Of a DNA stretch of 34,251 nucleotides, positions 23,188 to 31,696 are shown piece after piece. Position 1 is the stretch's first letter. Every line of letters begins with the position of its first letter. The translations under genes and the position numbers were made by a program. The notes below the pieces were generated by a model. It was given only the letters and a program-made list of their open reading frames with translations. It made no database searches and had not been told where the DNA came from. Source of the DNA: JAUZPB01 sp037140715 (GTDB lineage: Bacteria; Bacteroidota; Ignavibacteria; Ignavibacteriales; SURF-24); assembly GCA_037140715.1 (NCBI GenBank), contig JBAXDX010000024.1:1-34251 (forward strand), read 5' to 3'.

Positions 23188-24953
23188 TAATAAATATCCA
23201 GGTCAAACGGCATACGCGTCTGCATACCGCGGAGTTCTTCTATCTTCCGGAATCTTTCGAAATACTGATAATTCTCACCAAGCTTATATTTTGCCAGACT
23301 TATCCCGGCTTCACCCGACAGGTCGTTTAATAATTTTTGAAACAATGTCTTTACACCCGGATATTCGACTATCCCGTACTGTACAAGCTTCGCCTTTGCC
23401 GCGGCAATGCGGATTGCATCGTCAAGTCCGCCTATTATATCCACAAGTCCGTTCTCCTTCGCCTGAAGTCCGGTCCATACCCTGCCCTGAGCTATTTCAT
23501 GAATCTGTTCAAATTTCTTTTTTCTGCCTTGGGCAGCTTTAGTAACGAAAGTTTCATATATACGGTCAATCTCCTTTTGCACGATTTGTTTTTCATCAGT
23601 AGTCAGAGGGCGTGTAACAGTCATAAAGTCGGAATGCCTGCCGGTTGTAACGCGGTCGAACGTAACACCCAGTTTATTCTTAAAGAAGCTCTGCATATTC
23701 GGAATAATTCCAAATACGCCGATTGAACCGGTAATAGTATTCGGCTCAGCCACGATTGTATCGGCAACACATGAAATATAATATCCGCCGGAAGCAGCAA
23801 CGCTTCCCATCGATACGATAAAAGGTTTTTGGGCTTTTGTCAGCTCTGCCTCGCGCCAGATAAGGTCCGAAACCATAGCATCCCCGCCCGGGGAGTTTAC
23901 GCGCATAACGACAGCCTTTATTGTATTATCCTCGCGCGCTTTCCTTAGTGCTTCGGTTATATTCTCCGCGCCAATACTGCTTTCATTTCCTCCTGTATTG
24001 GAGATTTCGCCCAAAGCATAGATAACCGCAATTTTCTGCTCTGAATTACTCTGCTCTTCCGGCTTTACATCAGTATATTCATCGATCGAAATTGTCCTCA
24101 GATTTTCATTCTCCTTTATAGAAGACTTTGCCTTAAGTATCTCAACTACCTGATCGTAATAAAGCAGAGAATCTATAAGTTTATACTCCATAGCTTCCTT
24201 AGGCGATGTTATCAGATATTTATCAGCCGCATTAAACAGGAATGAATATTCAAGATTTCTTGATGCGGAAATATTATTCAGCATATAATCATTTGCCGAT
24301 TTAAGCAGAACGTTCAGTTGCAGTTTGTTATTATCGCTCATTTTATCGAACTTAAAAGGCTCAATGGCACTTTTGTATTTGCCGTAATGAAATATTTGCG
24401 GTTCAATCTCGAGCTTATCGAGCGTATTCTTAAAGAAAGTCAGTTCAACGCCAAGTCCTTTGAACTGAATTCCGCCGGTCGGGGGCATATAAATTTTATC
24501 GGCGGCTGTAGCCAGATAATATGCGCCCTGGGTAATATTATTGCCGAAAGCAATGATAAATTTGCCGGATTTCTTAAAACTTAACAATTCCCGTCTGACA
24601 GCCTCAGTAGTGGCAAGTCCCCCGGCCGAGAAATCATTCAGATCCAGATAAATTCCTTTGATATCATCGTCTATTCCGGCTTTTCTGATATTGGCGAGTA
24701 TTGTGTTAAGCCCGGTCTGTTTATTCATTTTCATTGCGAAGCGGAAGCCTGCGAAAGGATTCCGGATGGTCCGTTCAGGCAACGGTGAATCGAGTTTTAT
24801 TTCCAGCACAGTATTCGATGAAATACTTTCCGTTTTACTCTGCAGTCCCGATACAGTTATGAACAGAAATGAAAAGAAAACAATAGAAGCCAGCACGAAC
24901 ATTAAAAATATTCCGAGCATAGAGGCGAACATGAATTTGAAGAACTGTTTCAT
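23187..24953 (-). CDS. sppA: Signal peptide peptidase SppA, long (67K) type
   Basis: The 588-residue length matches the long, two-domain SppA. An N-terminal membrane helix (about residues 14-37) is followed by two tandem ClpP-like domains. The expected catalytic dyad is present: the lysine in GKYKSAIEPF (Lys194) and the nucleophilic serine in VAASGGYY (Ser388). NSPGGDAMVSDLIWREAE and GSIGVFGIIPNMQSFFKNKL also match the family. It would cut cleaved signal peptides and other membrane stubs on the outer face of the inner membrane, acting as a tetrameric bowl in characterised members. Its stop codon lies at the edge of a small repeat shared with 29926-29943. The ATG has no clear ribosome binding site. 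Confidence 0.93.
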   Translation of the reverse strand: MKQFFKFMFASMLGIFLMFVLASIVFFSFLFITVSGLQSKTESISSNTVLEIKLDSPLPERTIRNPFAGFRFAMKMNKQTGLNTILANIRKAGIDDDIKGIYLDLNDFSAGGLATTEAVRRELLSFKKSGKFIIAFGNNITQGAYYLATAADKIYMPPTGGIQFKGLGVELTFFKNTLDKLEIEPQIFHYGKYKSAIEPFKFDKMSDNNKLQLNVLLKSANDYMLNNISASRNLEYSFLFNAADKYLITSPKEAMEYKLIDSLLYYDQVVEILKAKSSIKENENLRTISIDEYTDVKPEEQSNSEQKIAVIYALGEISNTGGNESSIGAENITEALRKAREDNTIKAVVMRVNSPGGDAMVSDLIWREAELTKAQKPFIVSMGSVAASGGYYISCVADTIVAEPNTITGSIGVFGIIPNMQSFFKNKLGVTFDRVTTGRHSDFMTVTRPLTTDEKQIVQKEIDRIYETFVTKAAQGRKKKFEQIHEIAQGRVWTGLQAKENGLVDIIGGLDDAIRIAAAKAKLVQYGIVEYPGVKTLFQKLLNDLSGEAGISLAKYKLGENYQYFERFRKIEELRGMQTRMPFDLDIY

Positions 24954-25024
24954 ATAGTTTTTTTGTTGTTTGTTAATAATAGTTCAGATGAAAAGGGAAC
25001 CCGTATGGGTACGTTAAATAAAAA

Positions 25025-25363
25025 TCATGGAGTGATAGTTGCATTCAGCCAGTTATTTATGCGTTCTTTAATTTTTTCTGTTTCTTCGTTCGAATAGTTT
25101 ATTTCACCTTCGGACATAAGGGATATGGCACTTTTAATAATGTCTTCATCCGAATAGAAATCAACACCTTCGTTTGCGCCGCAGTAAAGCAGTACGTCCA
25201 AAGCAAGCTGATGCGCCTGAGAGTCAACATTTTTATTATTTATTTCGCAGCCGGTATGTTGCAGGTTTTCTGTCAGCAGATATTTAATTATTTTTCCTGC
25301 ATAATTTATTCGTGCGGTGATTTTCTCTTTCTCACCATTACTAAAATTATTTTTGTTGTCCAT
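25025..25363 (-). CDS. Small acidic hypothetical protein
   Basis: A 112-residue soluble protein preceded by an AAAGGAAATA ribosome binding site immediately before its ATG. I do not recognise a family. It has two similar ends (NGEKEKITARINYAG and NEETEKIKERINNWL), suggesting a repeated helical element, and a middle part LALDVLLYCGANEGVDFYSD. There is no signal peptide or membrane segment. It lies 71 bases upstream of sppA on the same strand and may be co-transcribed with it. It is likely a real gene because of the ribosome binding site, the charge pattern and the absence of a better overlapping frame. Confidence 0.6.
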   Translation of the reverse strand: MDNKNNFSNGEKEKITARINYAGKIIKYLLTENLQHTGCEINNKNVDSQAHQLALDVLLYCGANEGVDFYSDEDIIKSAISLMSEGEINYSNEETEKIKERINNWLNATITP

Positions 25364-25583
25364 TATTTCCTTTGATGGAGTGTTTAAACTAAGCGGAAAT
25401 TATTTATTCCTAAATTACGGGAGAAAACTATCGAAATCCATGATTAATTTCCAGGTATTTTTTTTTCATTAATTCAGACAATTAAATAATTGTTATATTT
25501 GTCGGTAGTGATTTTGAGATATTCGGTTAATCAGTATTGTAAAAAAAAATTATAGTGTACAGCTATATTGTTTAAGGATAAAA

Positions 25584-25997
25584 ATGGAGAAAAAAGAAAT
25601 CGATTTACTAATAACACTTGCCGAAAAAGGCAATGCGAAAGCCCAGTTTAATCTGGGACTTTGCTATGATTCAGGTGACGGAGTTTTAAGAGACCATGGA
25701 AAAGCAGTATACTGGTGGGAAAAAGCTGCCAAACTGGGATTAGCAGAGGCACAATTAAATCTGGGGTTTGCCTATTTCTTAGGTAAGGAAGTTACAAAAA
25801 ATCTTAATAAAACAATATACTGGTGGGAGAGAGCCGCCAAACAGGGAAATGCTGAAGCCCAGCTAAATCTTGGGTATTGCTATTCTAAGGGTAAAGGAGT
25901 TCCGAAAGATTTGGCAAAAGCTGCCTACTGGATTGAAAAATCACATCAGAATGGAAATGAGGATGCTCTAAAAGCCTGGAATGAATTAGACCTGTAA
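25584..25997 (+). CDS. Sel1-repeat (TPR-like) protein
   Basis: The 137 residues contain three Sel1 repeats of 36 residues each (about 12-47, 48-83 and 84-119). They share AQFNLGLCYDSGDGV-like and YWWEKAAKLG segments. There is no signal peptide, so it is probably cytoplasmic. Sel1 repeats form alpha-solenoids that bind proteins; the partner is unknown. A Bacteroidota-like -7 element TATATTTG occurs at 25494-25501, but no matching TTTG is found at the right distance upstream, so the promoter is uncertain. The nearest genes are a divergent small hypothetical and a following peptidase remnant. This is a monocistronic gene as far as visible. Confidence 0.85.
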   Translation: MEKKEIDLLITLAEKGNAKAQFNLGLCYDSGDGVLRDHGKAVYWWEKAAKLGLAEAQLNLGFAYFLGKEVTKNLNKTIYWWERAAKQGNAEAQLNLGYCYSKGKGVPKDLAKAAYWIEKSHQNGNEDALKAWNELDL

Positions 25998-26010
25998 AAA
26001 TATAATAAGC

Positions 26011-26035
26011 GGGAACGGACACCGGTCTTTTTTTT
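26011..26035 (+). terminator. Weak candidate terminator after the Sel1 gene
   Basis: GGGAACGGACACCGGTC is followed by TTTTTTTT (26028-26035), 30 bases after the Sel1 stop. The U-tract is good, but the stem is only about 3-5 bp. Confidence 0.3.
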
Positions 26036-26132
26036 GTACTGAAAATGGACCTGCCCGTTCCATGCGCCCTGGCTTATGAAAGAATTTATAACGGGCGCTA
26101 ATATCGGTTAATATTTGTCAGGAGTTCTAAAG

Positions 26133-27609
26133 ATGAAATATTCATGTTTATTTGCGCTGGCTGCTTTTCTGCTGCCATTGATAGTAAACGCGCGGGAAGC
26201 AATAAAGTTCGATGACTTTTTTATCGACAAGACAATGCGGATTGACTATTTCCATATCGGAGATTCATCAGGCGAAATGGTAACAATTGATAAAATCTAC
26301 TGCCAGGGCATCTGGGCAGGAAGCAGGAAAAACCTCATTGATAAATTTAACAACGGGCGCTATTATATAAAGATTTATGACCAGGCTACTAAAAAACTTA
26401 TTTACTCGAAGGGCTTCGACAGCTACTTCGGTGAATATAAAACTACGAAAGATGCCTTAAATGGCATTAAACGAACTTACCATGAATCCGTACTGATACC
26501 TTATCCGAAGAACAAAATCGATTTTATCGTTGAACTGCGCGACAGGGAGAATAATCTCAGTCCGGTATTTACGTCTGAAATTGATCCCGCTTCTCTTACT
26601 ATTATTAAAGAAGAACCTAAGGATAAAGATGTAAAGGTCTATCAGACAGCCAAAGGGGGCGACCCGCATCAGAAGGCAGATATTGTGATTCTTGGCGAAG
26701 GTTACACTGCAGAGGAAGAACAGAAGTTTAAGAATGATCTGGACAGGTTCACCAAAGTATTTTTTAGTAATGAGCCTTATAAGTCGATGAAGCATGACTT
26801 TAATATTTATGGTGTATTCAAACCATCAATGGAAAGTGGTTGCGATGAGCCTGACCACGGTTCTTTCAGGAATACTGCGTTAAACACAACGTTCTGCTCT
26901 CTCGGTTCTGAACGCTATCTGCTGACAGAAGATAACAAGGCGATGCGCGACCTCGCGGCACATGTGCCGTATGATGCTATTTATATTATGGTCAATCATA
27001 ACCGCTACGGCGGCGGCGGTATTTATAACTTATTCTGCACGTTCACTTCTGATAACCAGTGGCATGAATATCTTTTCCTTCATGAGTCTGGTCATTCATT
27101 CGCCGGGCTTGCCGATGAAGTATTATACCTCCGATGTTGTGTATAACGAATTCTATCCTAAAGGCGTTGAGCCGGTAGAACCTAATATTACGGCGCTTTT
27201 AAACCCGGACGGATTAAAATGGAAAAGCCTTATTACGCAGGGTATCGAATTGCCAACACCCTGGGAAAAGGAAGTCTATGATTCAACTGACCTTGCATAT
27301 CAGAAGATAAGGCATGAACTGAATAAGAAAATTGCAGAGATGAAACGTTCCGGTGCCTCAGATGCGGAGACTGCAAAAGCAGAGGAAGAATCGGAGAAGC
27401 TTTCATGGTCATACGCTTTAGAAATGGACAGTTGTCTTCAGCATAGCAGATACCGGAATCAGGTTGGCGCCTTCGAAGGCGCGGGCTATGCATCTAAGGG
27501 TCTTTACCGTTCAATGCTCGACTGTCTTATGTTTAGTAAAGGAAACAAGCCATTTTGTAAGGTTTGTGAGCGGGCGGTAGTGAATGTAATTAAGCATTAT
27601 ACTGAATAA
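26133..27609 (+). pseudogene. IgA peptidase M64-family protein, frameshifted
   Basis: ATG 26133 has AGGAG 8 bases upstream and starts a signal peptide (ending IVNARE). The N-terminal beta domain is followed by the peptidase region DIVILGEGYTAEEEQKF and by the metal-binding LHESGHSFAGLADE (His317, Glu318, His321 in this numbering). At 27118-27120 the frame breaks. The original frame runs to a stop after DEVLYLRCCV. Reading one base later restores YYTSDVVYNEFYPKGVEP, the expected continuation of the family, to TAA at 27607-27609. A repaired protein would be about 490 residues. There is no homopolymer at the break, so an old mutation or a sequencing error is more likely than programmed frameshifting. 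The intact enzyme would be a secreted zinc metallopeptidase. Confidence 0.8.
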
Positions 27610-27670
27610 CTCATTTCATTCTGACTGCGTAGTCATGGAAATCATCAGAATCACAGTTTAGATAATTTTG

Positions 27671-27754
27671 GGTTCTGAACCGATATTTCTGGGTTCTGAG
27701 CTGATAAATATCGGTTCCGGACCGATAATTATCAGTTCCGGACTTATAAACTCA
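27671..27754 (+). repeat. Four 21-bp tandem repeats (GGTTCyGrrCC core)
   Basis: Units start at 27671, 27692, 27713 and 27734. Each opens with GGTTC/AGTTC and then a CTGAACCGATA-like core, e.g. GGTTCTGAACCGATATTTCT and GGTTCCGGACCGATAATTAT. The cores are nearly palindromic (GGTTCYGRACC). The unit length is two helical turns, so all cores face the same side of the DNA. It is also 7 codons, and one frame reads GSEPIFL/GSELINI/GSGPIII with no stop from 27662 to 27844. The last unit overlaps the start of the inverted repeat at 27749. There is no evidence of translation. Confidence 0.8.
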
Positions 27755-27847
27755 TGTTACGCAAAAATGTCAGAACTATTATTCATTTCATGCGGATTAT
27801 GTTATCATATAAATCATAGTTCGGATGAATTTTGCGTAACATGAGTT
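27749..27847. repeat. 99-bp inverted repeat with 18-bp perfect arms
   Basis: AACTCATGTTACGCAAAA (27749-27766) is exactly inverted at 27830-27847. The arms extend outward by TTAT/ATAA after one mismatch. Inner segments (TCAGAACTATTATT against TCCGAACTATGATT, reversed) continue the pairing, so the whole element can fold as one long hairpin. It resembles a degenerate MITE, but no target duplication is visible. An arm-like copy is at 23143-23156, upstream of the Panacea-Fic genes. It ends 92 bases before the chemotaxis receptor gene. Confidence 0.8.
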
Positions 27848-27939
27848 AATAATCCGGTCTGCTGTTATAACAAATAGAATAATATCCATATTGTATAATT
27901 AATTCATCATAATTTCTTCATTTTATCAGGGAACAATTT

Positions 27940-29910
27940 ATGTCGTCAATGTTAATCCGCAATAAATTCAGTTCGCTCTGGATTAAGCAAAAAATACTCC
28001 TTCTTGTCTCGATTTTTGGACTGATAATGGTCTCATTTTATACAATTTATTCATATCTGAATGATAAGAATGCGATTGAGCAGTCCCTTGATACCAAACT
28101 TTTGGCCGGAGCTTACAGCGCGTATTATCTGGTTGGCGATGATTTTCATGACAGGATAAAGGATTCCACTTCAGTCCCGGAGACGGAACATTTACGAAAT
28201 ATTGATAAGTTGAATGTTATTACCAAAAAGCTGGGACTAAAATATATTTATTCAATGGTTCAGGAGCATGGCAGTGTTTATTTTACGGCTTCGAGTGCTA
28301 CCGATGAGGAAATGCGCAAAAAGGAATATTCTCCTTTTTATCAGTGTTATACTGAAGCCACCGAAACCCTGAAAGAAGGATTTGGGAAAAACAGGACACA
28401 CTATGAAGAGGAAACCGACAGATGGGGAACTCAGCGTTCGGTATTGATTTCTTTTACTACTCCCAAAGGCAAACCGTATATTATCGGTGCTGATATTTCA
28501 GTATCGGAGTTGCACAATGCGTTGCTTAAATCATTGCTTGAAAATATTATAGCCGGGCTGCTGATTTATCTTCCTTTTTTCCTGCTGACATTTTTCGTTG
28601 TTGGTAAAATATCAAATCCGATACGTCACCTCGCGGAAGCAGCACAGAAGATTTCAGACGGGGATTATTCGGTAAAACTAAATCTGAATACTAAAGATGA
28701 AACCAGACTCCTGGCTGATGCTTTTAACAATATGACTGATAATATAAAAAGTAACATAGCTGTTTTGGAAGCCGAAAAGAGCAAGGTTGAGGAAGCAGTC
28801 AGACAGTCTGAAGAAAAGAATGTTTACCTGGCTCATTCTGTCGGGAAAATGCTTGCTGCAATGGACAAGTTTTCAGGCGGAGATCTGACTGTTAAACTTG
28901 AATCAAATACAACTGATGAAATTGGTAATTTATTTAAGGGATTTAATAAGACTGTGGGAAATTTAAGGATTATGGTGCAGCAATTCGTTGAGGCGGTTGA
29001 AGAAACTGCCAGTGCCAGTAGCCAGATTTCTGCAAGCGCTGAGGAAATGGCAAGCGGAAGCAGCTCACAGGCAAATGATGCTTCGGTAATCGTATCGTCC
29101 GTTGAGCACATGACCCGGTCAATTTTAAATAATACCAAAAATGCAGAGATTGCTTCAGCTACCGCTCGTGAGGCAGGGGATAAAGCCAGGCAGGGCGGAC
29201 GGGCCGTGCTTGATACTATTGAAGGTATGATGCGGGTGGCCGAAGCCGTTGTTACTTCAGCCGCCAAGATTCAGAACCTTGGCAAAGAAAGCTATCAGAT
29301 TGGCGAAATCATTCAGGTAATTGACGATATCGCCGATCAGACTAACCTGCTTGCGCTTAATGCGGCAATTGAAGCAGCAAGAGCCGGTGAACAGGGCAGG
29401 GGCTTTGCCGTAGTGGCTGATGAAGTCCGTAAACTTGCTGAGAAAACTACTAAGGCTACAAAGGAAATTGCGGTAATGATTAAACGGATACAGCAGGATA
29501 CACAGAGCGCCATCGAATCTATTAAGAAGGGCACCAAGGAAGTTGAGGCAGGTAAAGTGCTTGCTCAAAAGGCAGGGAAAGCTTTAACTGATATAATCGA
29601 AGGGGCTGAAAAAGTTACGTTACTCATTAACCAGGTAGCGCTTGCAGGCGAAAAACAGTCTGTCGATGGTGAAGAGATAAGTGAAAATATAGAAGCTATT
29701 TCGGCCATTACACAGGAGTCTTCGGCAGGTATTGAGCAGATAGCCCACGCGGCCGAAGACCTCGACCGTCTGACAAGTAATCTCAGAACATTAATCGAAA
29801 GATTTAATACAGGGGGGCATTCCCAAATTTCATCTGCCGGTTCAAATGACTCACATTCTGTTAAGACCAGGGATACCTGGCAAGGGTACGACAAACTGAA
29901 GCGAGTATGA
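27940..29910 (+). CDS. Methyl-accepting chemotaxis protein
   Basis: A 656-residue receptor. Membrane helix 1 spans ~17-39, a ~155-residue periplasmic sensor follows, and helix 2 spans ~200-222. A HAMP domain follows (ISNPIRHLAEAAQKISDGDY), with a second HAMP-like unit at ~300-350 (FSGGDLTVKLESNTTDEIG). The long cytoplasmic coiled coil has the invariant hairpin tip IDDIADQTNLLALNAAIEAA and RAGEQGRGFAVVADEVRKLA at about 461-500. The sensor includes KLGLKYIYSMVQEHG and GKPYIIGADISVSELH, resembling a single Cache domain; its ligand is unknown. It would signal to a CheA/CheW array, but no che genes are in the window. No C-terminal NWETF-like tether is seen. A repeat-rich gap precedes the gene. Confidence 0.92.
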   Translation: MSSMLIRNKFSSLWIKQKILLLVSIFGLIMVSFYTIYSYLNDKNAIEQSLDTKLLAGAYSAYYLVGDDFHDRIKDSTSVPETEHLRNIDKLNVITKKLGLKYIYSMVQEHGSVYFTASSATDEEMRKKEYSPFYQCYTEATETLKEGFGKNRTHYEEETDRWGTQRSVLISFTTPKGKPYIIGADISVSELHNALLKSLLENIIAGLLIYLPFFLLTFFVVGKISNPIRHLAEAAQKISDGDYSVKLNLNTKDETRLLADAFNNMTDNIKSNIAVLEAEKSKVEEAVRQSEEKNVYLAHSVGKMLAAMDKFSGGDLTVKLESNTTDEIGNLFKGFNKTVGNLRIMVQQFVEAVEETASASSQISASAEEMASGSSSQANDASVIVSSVEHMTRSILNNTKNAEIASATAREAGDKARQGGRAVLDTIEGMMRVAEAVVTSAAKIQNLGKESYQIGEIIQVIDDIADQTNLLALNAAIEAARAGEQGRGFAVVADEVRKLAEKTTKATKEIAVMIKRIQQDTQSAIESIKKGTKEVEAGKVLAQKAGKALTDIIEGAEKVTLLINQVALAGEKQSVDGEEISENIEAISAITQESSAGIEQIAHAAEDLDRLTSNLRTLIERFNTGGHSQISSAGSNDSHSVKTRDTWQGYDKLKRV

Positions 29911-29925
29911 TTAAGATTATGAGGA

Positions 29926-29943
29926 GAATTTGTGGTACACCCC
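29926..29943 (+). repeat. Second copy of GAATTTGTsGTACACCCC
   Basis: GAATTTGTGGTACACCCC matches 23170-23187 with one difference. Both are preceded by ATGATTAAGA within 25 bases. Here it is followed by a small GC hairpin, CCGC-GAA-GCGG (29942-29952). It lies between the chemotaxis receptor stop and the radical-SAM gene. Confidence 0.6.
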
Positions 29944-29984
29944 GCGAAGCGGAATGTTAGTAACAAAGATTATTTGGCAAAGTG

Positions 29985-31007
29985 ATGATCAGGGATAAAT
30001 TAACTCCGGCAAAATGGTGGGAAAAAGCTAAAAATGGCAGGATACTCTGTACTCTCTGCCCAAGATACTGCACCCTAAGCGATGGACAGACCGGATTTTG
30101 TTATGTAAGAAAAAATATCAGTGGCGAATTATATTCATTGGGCTACGGACACCCGACCGGCTTTGCTATTGACCCGATTGAAAAGAAACCCTTGTTCCAC
30201 TTTTATCCTGGCTCGCAGATTTTAAGCTTTGGGACTGCGGGCTGTAATCTCGGCTGTAAATTCTGCCAGAACTGGTCGATAAGCAAGGCGAGATTTGCCG
30301 ATAAAAATTCTCTTAGTGCTACGCCGGAGGCTGTCGTAGCCCTTGCTAAGAAACATCGCGTCCCGTCTATAGCTTATACGTACAATGATCCGACAATCTT
30401 CGGGGAATATGTCATTGATATTTCCCGACTTGGCAGGCAGGATGGAATAAAATCCGTTATGGTAACATCCGGTTATATCGGCAAGGAAGCGCGTAAAGAT
30501 ATTTATAAGTATATCGATGCAGCGAACGTTGACCTTAAAGCATTCTCCGAGGAGTTTTATCATAAACTGACTTATTCCCATCTTGCTCCGGTTCTCGATA
30601 CGTTTAAATGGCTGAAAAATGAAACGGAAATATGGCTCGAAATAACTACGCTTCTTATACCGGGTGAAAATGATTCAGAAGATGAGATAAAAAGAATGTG
30701 CGCATGGATAACAGAAAACCTGGGGGACTCAATACCACTTCACTTTACTGCGTTTCATCCCGATTTTAAGATGACCGGCAAAATACGCACTCCTGAGACG
30801 ACTCTTAACATGGCTCGCCGGATTGCGCTTAACGCCGGCATCAGATACTGTTATGTCGGCAACATACGCAATACAGAAGGACAAACCACCCGTTGCCCCG
30901 AATGCCATAAGCCGTTAATAGAACGGGACTGGCACAGTATCATATCCGGCAAACTTAACGATGGGAGATGCCATTACTGCAACGCGTCTGTCGCAGGCGT
31001 ATTCTGA
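29985..31007 (+). CDS. amrS: AmmeMemoRadiSam system radical SAM enzyme AmrS
   Basis: A 340-residue radical SAM protein; GTG 29982 would add one residue. The [4Fe-4S] cluster motif is CNLGCKFC (about residues 87-94). It is preceded by a Cys-rich N-terminal region (CTLCPRYC, GQTGFCYVRKN) and the family string GHPTGFAIDPIEKKPLFHF. FAYTYNDPTIFGEY-type, VDLKAFSEEFY and LHFTAFHPDFKM segments also match. The C-terminus has two more Cys pairs (CPECHKP, CHYC), probably a zinc site. The family is defined by co-occurrence with AmmeMemoRadiSam A and B (AMMECR1 and Memo) proteins, and its reaction is not established. Neither partner is in this window, so they must be elsewhere or absent. The gene probably stands alone. 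Confidence 0.9.
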   Translation: MIRDKLTPAKWWEKAKNGRILCTLCPRYCTLSDGQTGFCYVRKNISGELYSLGYGHPTGFAIDPIEKKPLFHFYPGSQILSFGTAGCNLGCKFCQNWSISKARFADKNSLSATPEAVVALAKKHRVPSIAYTYNDPTIFGEYVIDISRLGRQDGIKSVMVTSGYIGKEARKDIYKYIDAANVDLKAFSEEFYHKLTYSHLAPVLDTFKWLKNETEIWLEITTLLIPGENDSEDEIKRMCAWITENLGDSIPLHFTAFHPDFKMTGKIRTPETTLNMARRIALNAGIRYCYVGNIRNTEGQTTRCPECHKPLIERDWHSIISGKLNDGRCHYCNASVAGVF

Positions 31008-31118
31008 ATAGACAGGTGCTATTTCCGGTTATTAGTCCGGTAAAAAGTAACTTTTCCAAGGGGTACTAATTGATGCGATATTTTTCTTAGATTCAAGAAG
31101 AGAATTAATATAAATGAG

Positions 31119-31403
31119 ATGAAATTTTTGGTAATAAGCACGCTCTTTGGGATCCATTGGGGAAAGGAAAAGCTTAAGTCCCCGCTTATTGGCTATTTTA
31201 CATTTATTTCCACTATCCTGTCAGCCCGCATATTAATGCGGAAGATATGGGCTTTAGGCTATGGTATAATATTTGCCTTTCTTATCTGGTAATTATTTTC
31301 AGGTCTGTTTGCGGATGATTATTTTTTAATAGAATTATACAACAGGGTTGTTCTTCCGGTACTAATTCTCATAGATATAATACTTAATCCTCAGATAAAA
31401 TAA
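31119..31403 (+). pseudogene. Small membrane protein gene with an in-frame stop
   Basis: From ATG 31119 a 57-codon frame encodes a hydrophobic protein (SPLIGYFTFISTILSA, GYGIIFAFLIW) and meets TAA at 31290-31292. The same frame then continues without a stop for 36 more codons with protein-like text (FADDYFLIELYNRVVLPVLI) to TAA at 31401-31403. The simplest reading is a ~94-residue membrane protein gene carrying a nonsense mutation. Alternatively the first 57 codons are a complete small gene, or both frames are accidental. I do not recognise a family, and there is no clear ribosome binding site. It occupies most of the 436-base gap between amrS and the ferredoxin gene. Confidence 0.35.
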
Positions 31404-31443
31404 ATTTTCATAAACAATAATTTTATAAAACAAGGAGTACAAA

Positions 31444-31653
31444 ATGGTTATTACAGATGAATGTATCCAGTGTTCGGCATGTATAGAAGAATGTGACAAC
31501 AATGCTATTTATAATCCAGGTGAAACTTATGAAATAAACGGAGAAACAAAGCCAGCTGTTTCAGACGATCATAATTTTATAGCCCCTGAATTATGCAATG
31601 ACTGCAAATCATGCGCTGAAGTATGCGCAGTTGAAGCTATCGTTGAAGCTTAA
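31444..31653 (+). CDS. Ferredoxin, 2x[4Fe-4S] type
   Basis: A 69-residue bacterial ferredoxin. Cluster 1 ligands are in CIQCSACIEEC (Cys7, 10, 13, 17) and cluster 2 in CNDCKSCAEVC (Cys51, 54, 57, 61). Each last Cys follows the usual C-x2-C-x2-C-x3-C spacing. AAGGAG sits about 6 bases before the ATG. The spacer between the clusters is longer than in clostridial ferredoxins (YNPGETYEINGETKPAV), typical of the Fdx group seen in Bacteroidota and green sulfur bacteria. It is a cytoplasmic electron carrier of low potential; no partner oxidoreductase is adjacent. A strong terminator follows directly, so it is likely a single-gene transcript. Confidence 0.9.
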   Translation: MVITDECIQCSACIEECDNNAIYNPGETYEINGETKPAVSDDHNFIAPELCNDCKSCAEVCAVEAIVEA

Positions 31654-31670
31654 TCATAAATTGGCTGAAT

Positions 31671-31696
31671 AAAAGCCCCGCATCTGCGGGGCTTTT
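31671..31696 (+). terminator. Intrinsic terminator after the ferredoxin gene
   Basis: AAAAGCCCCGCA and TGCGGGGCTTTT form a perfect 12-bp stem around TC (31671-31696). The GC core is seven pairs and the T-run is on the + strand side. It begins 18 bases after the ferredoxin stop. Confidence 0.9.

Noticed and set aside
27671..27754. 21-bp repeats as a CRISPR array
   Set aside because: The units are directly adjacent with no spacers.
27668..27844. Heptad-repeat frame through the 21-bp repeats as a small protein
   Set aside because: There is no ATG at the start, no ribosome binding site, and it runs into a non-coding hairpin. It is kept only as a remark under the repeat.
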